Below are positions 27,027 through 37,235 of a stretch of DNA of 64,000 nt, one piece after another. Position 1 is the stretch's first letter, and each line of letters opens with the position of its first letter. Position numbers and translations under genes: made by a program. The notes beneath the pieces were generated by a model. The model saw only the letters and a list, made by a program, of their open reading frames with translations, searched no databases and had not been told where the DNA came from. Source of the stretch: Pseudoalteromonas sp. P1-25 (lineage in GTDB: Bacteria; Pseudomonadota; Gammaproteobacteria; Enterobacterales; Alteromonadaceae); contig NZ_LKDW01000014.1 of the NCBI RefSeq assembly GCF_001401805.1, forward strand, positions 43,082-107,081, in the 5' to 3' direction.

Positions 27027-28136
27027 CTATTTATTCATTGCGCCGATTAAAAACGCTGAGATTTTTGCGCCTTCACGTAATGTAGTTTCCGAGCTTGCTT
27101 GCCCTACCAACGAGCTGTCGGTGAACGGCGCAATTTCCATCATATCAGCGCCCGTAATAGGAAACTCATCAGCAATGGCTTGTAAAATATCCAAAGCGTG
27201 TTGCGGCGTTAAGCCATTGTCTTCTGGTGTGCCCGTTGCTGAGGCAAACTCCGCATCAAGTGCATCTATATCAAAGCTTACATACACTTCATCTACGTTA
27301 TCAGCTTTTAACTGTGCAATGGTTTCAGCAGCAACCGCTTTAGCACCACGTTCTATTATTTCAGCAGCCCAATGCTGTTTAACGCCAAAGGTGCTTTCCC
27401 AATGCGCTTTTGGTTTACCGCTTGAGCGTATACCAAATTGAATTAAATGATGCGGCGCTGGTAAAAATTCTAAAATATGTGTACACCACGAACCAAAGCA
27501 TAAATCTATACCTAAACGCTCTACTAATAAGTCAGTATGTGCGTCAAAATGAATTATAGCAGTACGCTTACCTTGCTCACGCTTTGCTTTTAAATACGCT
27601 TTAGTTAGTGGGTAGCTAATTGAATGATCGCCACCAATGCCAAAAATACCCTTGTCTTTAAACGTTGCATAAAAGCTATCGCACACGTCTTCAGTAATTG
27701 AAAGCGGGCTTACGTAATAGTCATCATTTTCATCACCGTAAAGGGCTTTTTGACAATTTGAAATGGTTGCATCGTTTAAGTATTTATCGTGCAATAAGTG
27801 AGGAATTACCCTCACATCGCCTAAATCGAATGAGTGACACTGCGGTTGTTGATCTATCAGCGCAGAGCGCAAAAATAATGGCCCCCAGTTTGCTCCACGT
27901 AGAATGCCACCGCCACAATCTGAGCTAATACCTAACATAACCGCTTTATGAGGAGACTCAGGCAGCTGTGTTAAAGAGTTTCGCCACAAAACATCAACAT
28001 TCTCGCTTTGCCCATATAATTTATTACGTAATGCCGCTTTACGCTCTTTGGCGGTATTCACGGTAAATACACCGTCGCCTGGGGCACATAAACAGTGCTC
28101 TACTTTACGTTTAAACGCGTCAAATTGTGTGCTCAT
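27027..28136 (-). CDS. Arginase/agmatinase-family ureohydrolase
   Basis: The manganese-binding motifs of the ureohydrolase fold are all present: GIGGDHSISYPL, IIHFDAHTDL and VSFDIDALDAEFASATGTPE. The enzyme should hydrolyse a guanidino or formimino group, releasing urea or formamide. The protein is longer than typical arginases (about 300) because of an N-terminal extension of about 60 residues. The start at 28136 has AGGA 8 nt upstream and is preferred to 28166. Agmatinase, arginase, formimidoylglutamase and guanidino-acid hydrolase activities cannot be told apart by eye, and no histidine- or arginine-pathway genes are adjacent. Confidence 0.88.
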   Translation of the reverse strand: MSTQFDAFKRKVEHCLCAPGDGVFTVNTAKERKAALRNKLYGQSENVDVLWRNSLTQLPESPHKAVMLGISSDCGGGILRGANWGPLFLRSALIDQQPQCHSFDLGDVRVIPHLLHDKYLNDATISNCQKALYGDENDDYYVSPLSITEDVCDSFYATFKDKGIFGIGGDHSISYPLTKAYLKAKREQGKRTAIIHFDAHTDLLVERLGIDLCFGSWCTHILEFLPAPHHLIQFGIRSSGKPKAHWESTFGVKQHWAAEIIERGAKAVAAETIAQLKADNVDEVYVSFDIDALDAEFASATGTPEDNGLTPQHALDILQAIADEFPITGADMMEIAPFTDSSLVGQASSETTLREGAKISAFLIGAMNK

Positions 28137-28569
28137 AATAAATCCTATACTTGTGTTTTTATTCATGCGGTTTTGATTAGTTATGCAAATATTAAAATTA
28201 TCGGCTTAATTACCTAAAACACTCTGCGCGCTCACTTATTGAACTAGCAATTAATACACGCTTGAAAAATCGATGTTTAAATAAAGCCAAAATCAATACA
28301 TAACCATTTGTTATAAAACAATTAAAAACGTTTTAAACCACATACTGATAAATTGAAATTATCACCATAACCAATACATATAGACTCTAAATTAACAAGT
28401 CAACTCCTCTTGTTTTAACACCCTTTAAGTCTATGGTTTAATATTCAATGTGGATGAATAAAGCCAGCATATACGTGTATTTTTCAACATCGGACATACG
28501 TCCTGTACATAGTTTACATTTGTCGCAATGATGCTAGATTGACAACAAATTTTATAAAAAGGCTTAGTT
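28137..28569. other. Divergent promoter region between the ureohydrolase gene and udp
   Basis: No gene is seen in this 433-bp AT-rich stretch. An imperfect palindrome GGACATACGTCC (28492-28503) lies 67 bp upstream of udp and might be an operator; there is no second copy to support it. Confidence 0.3.
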
Positions 28570-29325
28570 ATGGAAAAGGTATTTCACTTAGGATTATGTA
28601 TTGACGATTTAAAAGGGGCGCAACTTGCTATTGTCCCGGGCGATCCTGATCGTGCTGCACGCATTTCTCAATTCCTAGACAACCCAACCTGCCTTGCTCA
28701 AACACGTGAGTTTCATGTTTATTTAGGTCAGTTGAATGGTCACTCTGTAGTGATTTGTTCAACCGGTATTGGCGGCCCGTCTACATCAATTGCAGTAGAA
28801 GAATTAGCGCAACTTGGTGTACGTACTTTTTTACGTATTGGTACTACAGGTGCGATTCAGCCACATATTAACGAAGGTGATATTTTAGTAAGCCAAGCAT
28901 CAGTGCGTTTAGATGGTGCAAGCCAGCACTTTGCGCCGCTTAGCTACCCTGCGGTATCAGACTTTTTTGCTACGCAAGCTATGGTGCAAGCATGTAAAAA
29001 CCTAAACATTGATTTTCATATTGGTATTACAGCATCAAGCGATACGTTCTACCCAGGTCAAGAGCGTTACGATACGCACTCTGGCTACGTACCAAAGTCA
29101 TTACAAGGTAGCTGTGAAGAATGGCAAAACCTAGGCGTAATGAACTACGAAATGGAGTCGGCTACATTATTTACCATGTGTGCAGCCCTTGGCCTTAAAG
29201 CTGCGTGTGTTGCCGGTGTGTTGGTAAACCGTACTCGTCAAGAAATTCCAAATGTTGACCACGGTGAAATTGAGAAAAAATCTGTAGCAGTGGTATTAGA
29301 AGCTGCAAAAGTACTATTAGGCTAA
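28570..29325 (+). CDS. udp: Uridine phosphorylase
   Basis: The enzyme cleaves uridine with phosphate to uracil and ribose-1-phosphate in pyrimidine salvage. It matches the E. coli enzyme in length (251 versus 253) and in motifs: [22 protein letters not shown] at the start, [31 protein letters not shown] and [12 protein letters not shown] near the ribose site. It faces cdd convergently across a shared terminator, so cytidine can be deaminated and then phosphorolysed by neighbouring genes. Confidence 0.96.
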   Translation: MEKVFHLGLCIDDLKGAQLAIVPGDPDRAARISQFLDNPTCLAQTREFHVYLGQLNGHSVVICSTGIGGPSTSIAVEELAQLGVRTFLRIGTTGAIQPHINEGDILVSQASVRLDGASQHFAPLSYPAVSDFFATQAMVQACKNLNIDFHIGITASSDTFYPGQERYDTHSGYVPKSLQGSCEEWQNLGVMNYEMESATLFTMCAALGLKAACVAGVLVNRTRQEIPNVDHGEIEKKSVAVVLEAAKVLLG

Positions 29326-29351
29326 TCCTTTTTAGCACTTTAATTAAACGT

Positions 29352-29379
29352 ATAAAGCACAGCAATGGCTGTGCTTTAT
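29352..29379. terminator. Bidirectional terminator between udp and cdd
   Basis: AAAGCACAGC (29354-29363) pairs perfectly with GCTGTGCTTT (29368-29377), extended by two A-T pairs, with a 4-nt loop. It serves both convergent genes. Confidence 0.85.
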
Positions 29380-29389
29380 TGTTTTTAGC

Positions 29390-30331
29390 TTAACCTAAAC
29401 TCTGGTTACCCAGCGGTGCGCTAATCAATTTTATTTCAGGTAGGTTGTCAAAGCTTGCAAGTACAGCACGCGCTACTCCCCCTTGGTTTTCACGGCCTTG
29501 TGTTTCTAACAGGGTGATTGATTTAACCGTATTACCATTAAAACTAAGTCCCGCCAAAAACAGCTGGCTAAGCGCACTTTGTAGTGGCGAAAGGCTTGGG
29601 CTGTATGCTGCATTTTCTGCGTAACTGCCATAAAAGTCACCATTCTCAAATGTACTAATCTTTACCGCACTAAAATTTTGGCTATAGGGTACATATGCAC
29701 TAAGTGCAATTGATGCTAATTTTTCATCAAGCTCAGTATTGGCAAACGTTTGCTGGTGAGGCTTAGGATTAAACAAACTGAATTCGTTACCTAAATCGGT
29801 AGGCCCAAATGAATGCGGTAATAAATCGGCTAGTTTAAAGTGTTGCTTTGGCAATAAAATATCAAACTCTTTAGCATCGGCCAGTTCATTCATAAACTGT
29901 CTACAGTAACCGCATGGCGCATCACTTATAGCGATTTTAACTATTTTTTTAGCGCCATTTAACCACGCATTATTAATCGCCGACTGCTCTGCATGAACTA
30001 CTAAGCTAAGTGCTTGATGATCAAACTCTACATTAGCACCAAAATAAAAATTTACATCGCCTTGCTCATCAAGCGCTTTAACAATAGCACCCACATGAAA
30101 GTGTGAAACGGGAGCCACTGAAAATTCTGAGGCAAGCGGTACCAAACCTTGTAATAACGCATCATCGGATACATTAAATTGCGTACATAGCTGTTTTATA
30201 TTATTAGAATTTAATATGCCGCGTTGGGTTTTTAGCTGACCACGTAAAGCGTGAGTTTGCGCTACGCTTAAAGAGATATGTGAATTTGTAAGGGCTGTGT
30301 CTTGTTGCACAGTAAAAGTTGCTGAAGCCAT
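29390..30331 (-). CDS. cdd: Cytidine deaminase, two-domain type
   Basis: The enzyme converts cytidine and deoxycytidine to uridine and deoxyuridine. The N-terminal catalytic domain has the zinc site His113-Ala-Glu115 and Cys140-x2-Cys143 (PCGYC). The C-terminal half is a degenerate copy of the same fold ([26 protein letters not shown]) without the ligands, as in the homodimeric E. coli enzyme. At 313 residues it is slightly longer than E. coli Cdd (294). It shares salvage function with the convergent udp gene. Confidence 0.95.
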   Translation of the reverse strand: MASATFTVQQDTALTNSHISLSVAQTHALRGQLKTQRGILNSNNIKQLCTQFNVSDDALLQGLVPLASEFSVAPVSHFHVGAIVKALDEQGDVNFYFGANVEFDHQALSLVVHAEQSAINNAWLNGAKKIVKIAISDAPCGYCRQFMNELADAKEFDILLPKQHFKLADLLPHSFGPTDLGNEFSLFNPKPHQQTFANTELDEKLASIALSAYVPYSQNFSAVKISTFENGDFYGSYAENAAYSPSLSPLQSALSQLFLAGLSFNGNTVKSITLLETQGRENQGGVARAVLASFDNLPEIKLISAPLGNQSLG

Positions 30332-30390
30332 AACATATTATAATTATTTAATGGCCAAGTAGTTTAAAAGGTTAAGGTTAGAATTACTAG

Positions 30391-30470
30391 GACTATTGAC
30401 CTTTGTGGTTAACATTTGTTCAGACTAGATGTGTTTTATGCGCGTCTTAAACTTTGATGCCTAGCGTGTT
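30391..30470. repeat. Diverged copy of the dispersed intergenic repeat
   Basis: GACTATTGACCTTT, then ATTTGTTCA and CTAG, line up with the left end of the element at 7065-7103 with the same spacing. The agreement is roughly 70 percent over 40 bases by eye, and a GCGCG...CCTAG stretch continues it weakly. Confidence 0.4.
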
Positions 30471-30584
30471 CGATAACTGCTCCTGTGCTATTTTAATGAC
30501 TTACGTTCAGTAAAGCTAAACAATGCATCCACACCTTATCAAGCCTCATATAAGCCGTAAAAGTTAATCCTTAGGTTATTAAAT

Positions 30585-30613
30585 AAAAAAGGGAACACAG
30601 CGTGTTCCCTTTT
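30585..30613 (-). terminator. Terminator of ppc
   Basis: AAAAGGGAACAC (30587-30598) pairs perfectly with GTGTTCCCTTTT (30602-30613) around a 3-nt loop, and on the minus strand a T-rich tract follows. Confidence 0.9.
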
Positions 30614-30667
30614 AAAATACCGATTACATTAAATTAGTGATTTACTATCACGTCATAAAATTACTTA

Positions 30668-33313
30668 TTAACCTGTATTACGCATACCTGCAGCAATACC
30701 TGTCATAGTGATCATTAAGGCGTTATCAATGTCACCTTCGCTGCCTTTTTCACTTGAACGCGCACGTCGTAGTAACTCAACTTGCAGTACATTAAGCGGA
30801 TCCGTGTACGGATTACGAAGCGCAATCGATTCCTTTATCCATGGTTGGTCCGCTAGTAAGCTATTTTGAGGACTAAGAGACTGTACAAGGCTAATTGCCT
30901 CTTCAAGCTCTTTACGCAGTGACACACCCAGTGGTTTGTACATATCTTCCACCAGCGCGTTATCGTAATGCTCACTTAACCAGCTATCAGCTTTACTAAA
31001 TACCATTTCTAGCATTTCTAGACGCGCTCTGAAAAACGGCCATTGCAAGCTCATTTCATGAAGTGTTTCTAGGCCATACTTATCAAGCGCTGCTTTTAAG
31101 CCTGTTAATGCACCTAGCCATGCAGGTAACATTAAACGGTTTTGACTCCATGCAAAAATCCAAGGGATAGCACGTAAGCTTTCAACGCCGCCATTTGGAT
31201 TACGCTTAGCAGGACGTGAGCCTAATGGTAATTTAGACAGCTCAAGCTCGGGAGTGGCCATTCTAAAGTAAGGTACAAAGTTTTCATCATGACGAACCAC
31301 ATTACGGTAGTGCTCACACGATTGCTCACTTATTAACTTCATTACTTCACGCCACTGCGGTTTTGGCTCTGGCGGTGGTAATAAGTTACTTTGCAGTACT
31401 GCACCTGCGTAAATATTTAAGCTTTGCAGTGCAACATCGGGTAAACCAAACTTAAAGCGGATCATCTCGCCCTGCTCAGTTACACGCAAGCCGCCTTTTA
31501 ACGAACCCGGTGGTTGTGAATGCAGTGCCTGTGCGGCAGGTGCGCCACCGCGCCCGACTGTACCACCACGACCATGGAATAAAACAAGCTCTATGCCACG
31601 CTCATCGGCAAGCTGTACTAATTTATCCATTGCCTCGTACTGCGCCCAACCTGCAGCCATCATGCCGGCATCTTTGGCAGAATCTGAATAACCAATCATC
31701 ACATTTTGGGTATTTTTAATATGCCCGCGGTACCACACGTTATCAAGCAGTGTAGTAATTACATCGCTACCTGCATTTAAATCGTCAAGTGTTTCAAACA
31801 ATGGTGCAACAGGTAAATCAAACTGACAGCCACTTTCTTTTAACAGTAGTTGTACCGCTAAAATATCAGAGGCAGTACGCGCCATTGAAATAATGTATAA
31901 GCCAAATGTATTTTCATCTTGCTGTGCGATAACATCAAAGGTATCGAGTACCTCTTGCACTTCTGGGCTAGGTTGCCAATTTTTAGGGATTAGCGGGCGA
32001 CGAGAATTAAGCTCGGTAAGCAAAAATGCTTGCTTGTCTTGCTCTTGCCATTGGTTGTAATCACCTAAGCCTAAGTGGCGTGTTAGCTCTGAAAATACGT
32101 CGCTGTGACGGTCTGAATCTTGGCGTACATCAAGTTTTGCCAAACGCAGTCCAAAGCTATTAATACGGTGCAATAAATCAAGTAATAAGCCATCGGCGAC
32201 TACTTTCATGTTGCACTTTAATAATGAGCGGTAACACACTTCTATCGGGTGTTTAATTTGATTAATATCAGTAATTAAGTCTTGTGAATCACTGCGCTTG
32301 TTTTTAATTTTAGCGCCTAAATGAGCGACGGTTTCAGCAACTTGCGTTTTAAGTTTTTTAATTACTGCACGGTATGGTTCAAACTCTTGCCCCGCAAGTT
32401 CAATGAGCTCATCGCTTGCATCAGACATAGAAAGCTCAGCGCACAATGTTTTTAAGTCTTGAATATATAAATTAAGCGCCATCCAGCGACCGTGATCAAG
32501 TACTTCAGAAGTCACTTGCGCAGTCACAAATGGGTTACCATCGCGGTCTCCCCCCATCCAAGAGGTAAACTCAATAGGGCTGTAATCGATGGGTAATTCT
32601 AAACTTAAATGCTCTTTTACTTGTTCTGAAAACTCACGTAAAAAACGCGGCACAGCGTGCCACAAGCTATTTTCAATGACTGCATAGCCCCATTTAGCTT
32701 CATCAATTGGCGTCGGGCGCGAACGACGAATGTCGTCCGTGTGCCACGCTTGGCTAATAAGCTGTGCAATACGGTTTAAAATAGCAGTGCGTTCTTGCTC
32801 TAAATTATCTTTGCGTTCAAGTGATGCTAAACATTCACTGAGTTCAACCTGTTTGTTGATCATTGTTCGGCGTGTCACCTCGGTTGGGTGAGCCGTTAAT
32901 ACTAAGTTTATGTGGAGTTTTGAGAGTGTTTCGGCCAGGTGATTACTGTCTAATTGGCCTTCTTTTGCTTTTGCAGTTAACGTTTTTAATGTTTGAGTGA
33001 GAGGGTTTAGTTGGCAAAAGCCAACATCATTAAAACGCGAAACAGTGTGGAACTGCTCTGCTACATTAGCTAAATTTAAAAAATGATTAAATGAACGGGC
33101 AACCGGTAAAAGCTCTTCATCACTAAGCGCATGTAGTACCTCAATTAGCGCTTGTCTGTCGTCTTCGTTACCACTGCGAGATGACTTTGATAAAGCACGA
33201 ATTTCTTCTACCTTATCTAAAATCGCTTGTCCTTGGGCATCCTTAATAGTTTGTCCTAATAACTGCCCTAGTAAATTAACATTTCCTCGCAAGGCGGCAT
33301 ATTGTTCACTCAT
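30668..33313 (-). CDS. ppc: Phosphoenolpyruvate carboxylase
   Basis: This anaplerotic enzyme carboxylates phosphoenolpyruvate to oxaloacetate in the cytoplasm. Its 881 residues match the E. coli enzyme (883). The catalytic motifs are intact: [12 protein letters not shown] with the active-site His, [16 protein letters not shown], the glycine-rich [14 protein letters not shown] loop, [17 protein letters not shown], and the C-terminal RNTG that reaches into the active site (QNTG in E. coli). It is monocistronic with a strong terminator. Confidence 0.98.
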   Translation of the reverse strand: MSEQYAALRGNVNLLGQLLGQTIKDAQGQAILDKVEEIRALSKSSRSGNEDDRQALIEVLHALSDEELLPVARSFNHFLNLANVAEQFHTVSRFNDVGFCQLNPLTQTLKTLTAKAKEGQLDSNHLAETLSKLHINLVLTAHPTEVTRRTMINKQVELSECLASLERKDNLEQERTAILNRIAQLISQAWHTDDIRRSRPTPIDEAKWGYAVIENSLWHAVPRFLREFSEQVKEHLSLELPIDYSPIEFTSWMGGDRDGNPFVTAQVTSEVLDHGRWMALNLYIQDLKTLCAELSMSDASDELIELAGQEFEPYRAVIKKLKTQVAETVAHLGAKIKNKRSDSQDLITDINQIKHPIEVCYRSLLKCNMKVVADGLLLDLLHRINSFGLRLAKLDVRQDSDRHSDVFSELTRHLGLGDYNQWQEQDKQAFLLTELNSRRPLIPKNWQPSPEVQEVLDTFDVIAQQDENTFGLYIISMARTASDILAVQLLLKESGCQFDLPVAPLFETLDDLNAGSDVITTLLDNVWYRGHIKNTQNVMIGYSDSAKDAGMMAAGWAQYEAMDKLVQLADERGIELVLFHGRGGTVGRGGAPAAQALHSQPPGSLKGGLRVTEQGEMIRFKFGLPDVALQSLNIYAGAVLQSNLLPPPEPKPQWREVMKLISEQSCEHYRNVVRHDENFVPYFRMATPELELSKLPLGSRPAKRNPNGGVESLRAIPWIFAWSQNRLMLPAWLGALTGLKAALDKYGLETLHEMSLQWPFFRARLEMLEMVFSKADSWLSEHYDNALVEDMYKPLGVSLRKELEEAISLVQSLSPQNSLLADQPWIKESIALRNPYTDPLNVLQVELLRRARSSEKGSEGDIDNALMITMTGIAAGMRNTG

Positions 33314-33433
33314 TTCTCAGTCTCCTTTGTTTCATGGAATGCTATTAATATCATTATGAGCGCATATTTAATAGATCCATTTGCAATGGTATGTCGTAAA
33401 AAAGTATATGAAAAATAAACGTTAAGTTATTTT

Positions 33434-33832
33434 ATGATCATTTTTTATGACGGCAATTGTCCATTATGTAGCACTGAGATGACAAAATTAAAACAGGCTG
33501 ACACCGCCAATAAAATCCAGCTTGAAGATTTAAATGCGCCCGATTTTAGTGACCGCTATTCATATATTGATAAAAATAAAGCAATGAATCATTTACAAGC
33601 ACAAACATTTTCCGGTGAAATGATTTACGGGTTAGATGTGACTTATCACGCATGGAAAACCGTTGGAAAACACACCTGGTTGAAAATTTTTCGCTTGCCT
33701 ATAATTAGTTTTTTCGCTGACTGTGGTTATTTACTTTTTGCCAAATACAGACAAACGCTAAGCCGACTGTTAATGCCAAATACACAGTGCACCAACGGAC
33801 AATGCCGTGTTAAATCAAAAGGTGCTAAATGA
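33434..33832 (+). CDS. DCC-family thiol-disulfide oxidoreductase-like protein
   Basis: The protein begins with IIFYDGNCPLCSTEM, the DxxCxxC signature (Cys9, Cys12) of the DCC family (DUF393), and continues with the family pattern YGLDVTYHAWKTVGKHTWLKIFRLP. The two cysteines may be redox active, but the family has little experimental work. A CTNGQC element near the C-terminus adds two more cysteines. It overlaps the next gene by 4 bp (ATGA), heading a three-gene operon with an SDR and a flavin reductase. Confidence 0.88.
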   Translation: MIIFYDGNCPLCSTEMTKLKQADTANKIQLEDLNAPDFSDRYSYIDKNKAMNHLQAQTFSGEMIYGLDVTYHAWKTVGKHTWLKIFRLPIISFFADCGYLLFAKYRQTLSRLLMPNTQCTNGQCRVKSKGAK

Positions 33833-34551
33833 AAACAATTGTATTATTTGGCGCAAGTAGTGCCATTGCAAAAGCTTATATAGAGCAGCTACAAATAAAT
33901 ACACCCACTCATCAAATTGTTTGTGTTAGCTCAAAGAGTATTGATTTTGAGGGAAGTGTTGTACATTTTAAAACTGATTACACAACACCTTGCCTAGCGC
34001 GCGTTAGTGCTTACTTAAAAGAGCAAAGCGCTGAAATTGAACAGGTTGTTATATTTAACGGTATGCTGCATAGCACATCTCATATGCCCGAAAAAAAACT
34101 TGAAGATATAGACGCTGAGTATTTCAGCCAACTTCTAAACTCAAACACGCTAACCCCTCTGCTTTGCCTGCAAAGTATTTTGCCACTTTTAACACACAAA
34201 ACGCAGTGCAATATTACCGCACTTAGTGCGCGTGTAGGCAGCATTAACGACAACAAGTTAGGCGGTTGGTATACGTATCGCGCCTCCAAAGCTGCTTTAA
34301 ATATGCTTTTCAAAACCGCTGCGATTGAGCTTGCACGGCGCGCCAAAAATACCAAATTAGTATTATTCCATCCAGGTACTACCGATACAGCCCTTTCTAA
34401 GCCATTTCAAAAAAATGTACCTGCGGGTAAGCTTTTTAGTACCGAATTTGTGGCAAAACAGCTTTTTACACTTACATTTAATAACCCTCATTTAGAACTC
34501 AATGGTGCGCCTGCCTATTTAGACTGGCAAGGTGAAACCATACCGTGGTAA
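33829..34551 (+). CDS. Short-chain dehydrogenase/reductase
   Basis: This is an NAD(P)-dependent oxidoreductase of the SDR superfamily. The N-terminal nucleotide-binding segment is GASSAIAKAYIEQL, slightly different from the classic GxxxGxG. The catalytic Tyr-x3-Lys pair is in YRASKAALNML, and a Ser residue lies in the preceding strand (ITALSARVG). The end resembles CsgA/C-factor-like members (FHPGTTDTALSKPF). It lies in an operon between the DCC protein and the flavin reductase gene. The substrate is unknown. Confidence 0.9.
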   Translation: MKTIVLFGASSAIAKAYIEQLQINTPTHQIVCVSSKSIDFEGSVVHFKTDYTTPCLARVSAYLKEQSAEIEQVVIFNGMLHSTSHMPEKKLEDIDAEYFSQLLNSNTLTPLLCLQSILPLLTHKTQCNITALSARVGSINDNKLGGWYTYRASKAALNMLFKTAAIELARRAKNTKLVLFHPGTTDTALSKPFQKNVPAGKLFSTEFVAKQLFTLTFNNPHLELNGAPAYLDWQGETIPW

Positions 34552-34560
34552 GGAACTTTA

Positions 34561-35172
34561 ATGCATTTTACTAAAGAGCGAATAAACGCACTTGAAAAAC
34601 ACACCCGTACTCATTTAATTAACTCGCTTTCGGGTTATAAAAGCGCCAATTTAATTGGCACCCAAGATAAGCAAGGCAATACCAACCTCGCCATTGTTAG
34701 CTCTGTCATTCACCTTGGTGCACACCCGCCGCTGGTTGGCATGATAATGCGCCCAAACAGTGTGCCACGCCATACATTCGAAAACATAATCGAAACGGGT
34801 AGCTACACCATTAACCAAGTTAACAAAGCTATTTATAAACAAGCGCATCAAACATCGGCCCGTTACCCTAAAGGCGAATCAGAGTTCAATGCGACCGGTT
34901 TAACGCCAGAATACCTAAATGACTTTACAGCGCCATTTGTGCAAGAGTCACGATTAAAATATGCGGTAAATTATGTTGAGCACCAACACTTAGCCGTAAA
35001 TGGCACTGAGCTGGTTATAGGTGAAATTACCGATGTTTACTTAGATGAAGTTGCCTTGCAAAGCGATGGCTTTTTAGATTTACAGGCTATTGAAACAGTT
35101 GCTGTGACGGGGCTTGATAGCTACCATACAGGCAACAAACTATCTCGTTTACCTTATGCTAAAAAGCCTTAA
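34561..35172 (+). CDS. Flavin reductase-like FMN-binding split-barrel protein
   Basis: The fold is that of the flavin reductase domain: SLSGYKSANLIGTQDKQGN, LAIVSSVIHLGAHPPLVGMI and NIIETGSYTINQV correspond to the FMN-binding barrel. The 203 residues are typical. AAGGA lies 6 nt before the start and 9 nt separate it from the SDR stop, so it is the third gene of the operon. It may supply reduced flavin or act as a flavin-dependent reductase in concert with the SDR; this is inference. Confidence 0.88.
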   Translation: MHFTKERINALEKHTRTHLINSLSGYKSANLIGTQDKQGNTNLAIVSSVIHLGAHPPLVGMIMRPNSVPRHTFENIIETGSYTINQVNKAIYKQAHQTSARYPKGESEFNATGLTPEYLNDFTAPFVQESRLKYAVNYVEHQHLAVNGTELVIGEITDVYLDEVALQSDGFLDLQAIETVAVTGLDSYHTGNKLSRLPYAKKP

Positions 35173-35245
35173 TATGTATGTCGTCGCATAATGTTGAATT
35201 ACTGTTTTAGATTAAACACAATGCCTAAAAACCAAGGAGACATTT

Positions 35246-36466
35246 ATGGCCACAGTAGGCGTTGGTACGCAAACAAGTGAACAAGCACTGGCAAGTTTAA
35301 GTAATATGACATGCAAAGTGACCCCCATACAAGTAGATGAATATTTGCAGCGTATTGCTAAAGCACAAGCATACATGCAAGCTAATAATATTGATGCCAT
35401 ATACTTAAATGCAGGCACTAATCTCACCTACTTTACAGGTATGAAATGGTACGCAAGTGAGCGCATGGTTGGTGCCATTTTACCTGCTATTGGTGAAGTA
35501 CAATACATTGCCCCGTATTTTGAAATTGGCACCCTAAATGGGTTTAAAGTGGTTGAGGGGCCTATTTATGGTTGGCAAGAGCACGAGAGCCCCTACTCGC
35601 TTTTTGTAAATGTATTAAAGCAGCTTAACGTAAGCGACACCGCCACTATAGGCATTGATGAAAGCGCGCAGTTTTTTATATTTGACGGTATTAACAAAGC
35701 GCAAAAAGGCTTTAATCTAATCAATGCACAAAGCGTTACTGCACATTGTAGAATGCATAAGTCGGTAAATGAATTAGCGCTTATGCAATGTGCAATGGAC
35801 ATGACTTTAGCTGTACATCAAGCAACCGCAAGTATGCTTTACGAAGGTATTACCACCACAGAAGTAGAGGCTTTTATAAAAAAAGCGCATCAAAAGGTAG
35901 GCGCACCAGGTAACTATTTTTGTATTGTTTTATTTGGAGTTGCAACGTCTTTTCCGCACGGTGTTAAAGACGCGCAAGTACTTAAAAAAGGCGATATGGT
36001 ATTAATCGATACCGGCTGTAAAGTACACGATTACCTATCGGATATTACCCGTACTTATGTATATGGCGAACCAACAATGCGCCAACGAATGTTTTGGGAT
36101 CACGAAAAAGCAGCGCAACTCGCCGCGTTTAATGCAGCCAAGATTGGTGTTACGTGTGAAGAGGTTGATGCAGGGGCTCGTAACTATTTAGCGGCTCAAG
36201 GATTGGGGCCACAGTATCAAACACCCGGCTGCCCACATCGTACTGGTCATGGTATTGGCTTAGATATTCATGAATGGCCATACTTAGTTGGTGGTGATAA
36301 AACCCCACTTGCCCCTGGCATGTGTTTTAGTAATGAGCCAATGCTAGTTATACCCGATGAGTTTGGCGTACGTTTAGAAGATCATTTTTATATGACCGAC
36401 AACGGTCCACATTGGTTTACACAACCAAGTTATAGTATTGACGACCCGTTTGGGCTTAACGCTTAA
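35246..36466 (+). CDS. M24-family Xaa-Pro peptidase (prolidase/aminopeptidase P-like)
   Basis: An N-terminal creatinase-like domain (about residues 30-165) is followed by a pita-bread catalytic domain. The two-metal ligands are visible: Asp in VLIDTGCKVHD and LSDITRTY, His in HRTGHGIGLDIHEWP, Glu in SNEPML and Glu in RLEDHF. The enzyme should cleave peptide bonds next to proline. The 406 residues suit bacterial cytosolic members. It has its own terminator, and the upstream spacing of 73 bp suggests its own promoter. Dipeptide versus longer peptide preference cannot be judged. Confidence 0.92.
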   Translation: MATVGVGTQTSEQALASLSNMTCKVTPIQVDEYLQRIAKAQAYMQANNIDAIYLNAGTNLTYFTGMKWYASERMVGAILPAIGEVQYIAPYFEIGTLNGFKVVEGPIYGWQEHESPYSLFVNVLKQLNVSDTATIGIDESAQFFIFDGINKAQKGFNLINAQSVTAHCRMHKSVNELALMQCAMDMTLAVHQATASMLYEGITTTEVEAFIKKAHQKVGAPGNYFCIVLFGVATSFPHGVKDAQVLKKGDMVLIDTGCKVHDYLSDITRTYVYGEPTMRQRMFWDHEKAAQLAAFNAAKIGVTCEEVDAGARNYLAAQGLGPQYQTPGCPHRTGHGIGLDIHEWPYLVGGDKTPLAPGMCFSNEPMLVIPDEFGVRLEDHFYMTDNGPHWFTQPSYSIDDPFGLNA

Positions 36467-36476
36467 ACCCTTTAAT

Positions 36477-36505
36477 AAAGAGCAGCCATTAGCTGCTCTT
36501 TTTAG
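36477..36505 (+). terminator. Terminator of the M24 peptidase gene
   Basis: AAAGAGCAGC (36477-36486) pairs with GCTGCTCTTT (36492-36501) around a 5-nt loop, followed by T residues. Confidence 0.88.
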
Positions 36506-36575
36506 TTTAAGGATTGATAATACAAACTTCATCCCAATATCCCTTTTATACCAAGCAATCCGCAAAAGGATGAAT

Positions 36576-37235
36576 ATGAAAAACTTTAAAATTGATATCG
36601 TGTCAGACGTAATGTGCCCATGGTGCGTAATAGGTTATAAAAACCTAGAGACAGCGCTTGGCCAACTTAAAGACGAAATGAGTGCAGATATTACGTGGCA
36701 TCCTTTTGAGCTAAACCCTGATATGCCACTTGAGGGTCAAGATTTAAACGAACACTTAATGCAAAAGTACAACCTGACTGAAGAGCAAGGCGATGAAAAT
36801 CGTAAAAACATGTTTGAAGCTGGAAAGCGTGCTGGCTTTACGTTTAATTTTGATGGCAAACGTATCATGATAAATAGCTTTGATTTGCACCGCTTACTTA
36901 CATGGGCGCGCGAACAAGGCAAACAAACACAGTTAAAACTCGCCTTTTTTGAAGCGCACTTCACCGATTTAAAATACTTAAATCAAGAAGACGCACTGCT
37001 TGATGTAGTAGAAAGTGTTGGCCTTGATAAAGAACAGGCGCGTAGTATTTTGCACTCAGATAAATACGTACAAACAGTGCGCCAAGAGCAAGAGCGCTTT
37101 AAGCAATTAGGTATTACCTCGGTCCCTACGTTTATCATAAACGATAAATATGCTATCAGTGGCGGACAACCAAGTGATTCATTTATACAAGCACTTAAAC
37201 AAATTAGTGAAGAAGAAGCCAAGCAAGACGCTTAG
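36576..37235 (+). CDS. DsbA-family (FrnE-like) oxidoreductase
   Basis: The protein has a thioredoxin fold with a helical insertion as in 2-hydroxychromene-2-carboxylate isomerase/FrnE proteins. The active-site motif CPWC (Cys14, Cys17) lies in IVSDVMCPWCVIG, and the cis-Pro loop is GITSVPTFIIN. There is no signal peptide, so it acts in the cytoplasm. The start at 36576 has AAAAGGA 5 nt upstream; longer in-frame starts from 36438 run through the previous gene's end and terminator and are rejected. FrnE proteins are linked to polyketide synthesis or oxidative stress in other species; the role here is unknown. Confidence 0.93.
   Translation: MKNFKIDIVSDVMCPWCVIGYKNLETALGQLKDEMSADITWHPFELNPDMPLEGQDLNEHLMQKYNLTEEQGDENRKNMFEAGKRAGFTFNFDGKRIMINSFDLHRLLTWAREQGKQTQLKLAFFEAHFTDLKYLNQEDALLDVVESVGLDKEQARSILHSDKYVQTVRQEQERFKQLGITSVPTFIINDKYAISGGQPSDSFIQALKQISEEEAKQDA

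Larger units (their letters stand above)
30332..30667. other. Intergenic region between cdd and ppc
   Basis: This 336-bp stretch holds no gene. It contains a degenerate dispersed repeat at 30391-30470 and the ppc terminator at 30585-30613; the rest shows nothing I can name. It should also carry the cdd promoter near its left end. Confidence 0.4.

Noticed and set aside
28492..28503. Imperfect palindrome GGACATACGTCC upstream of udp as a CytR or other operator
   Set aside because: Two mismatches, no second copy and no match to a known nucleoside-regulator site, so it is mentioned only as part of the intergenic region.
36438..36575. A longer N-terminus for the FrnE-like protein
   Set aside because: The extension overlaps the end of the M24 peptidase gene and its terminator, while a good ribosome binding site and conserved start are at 36576.
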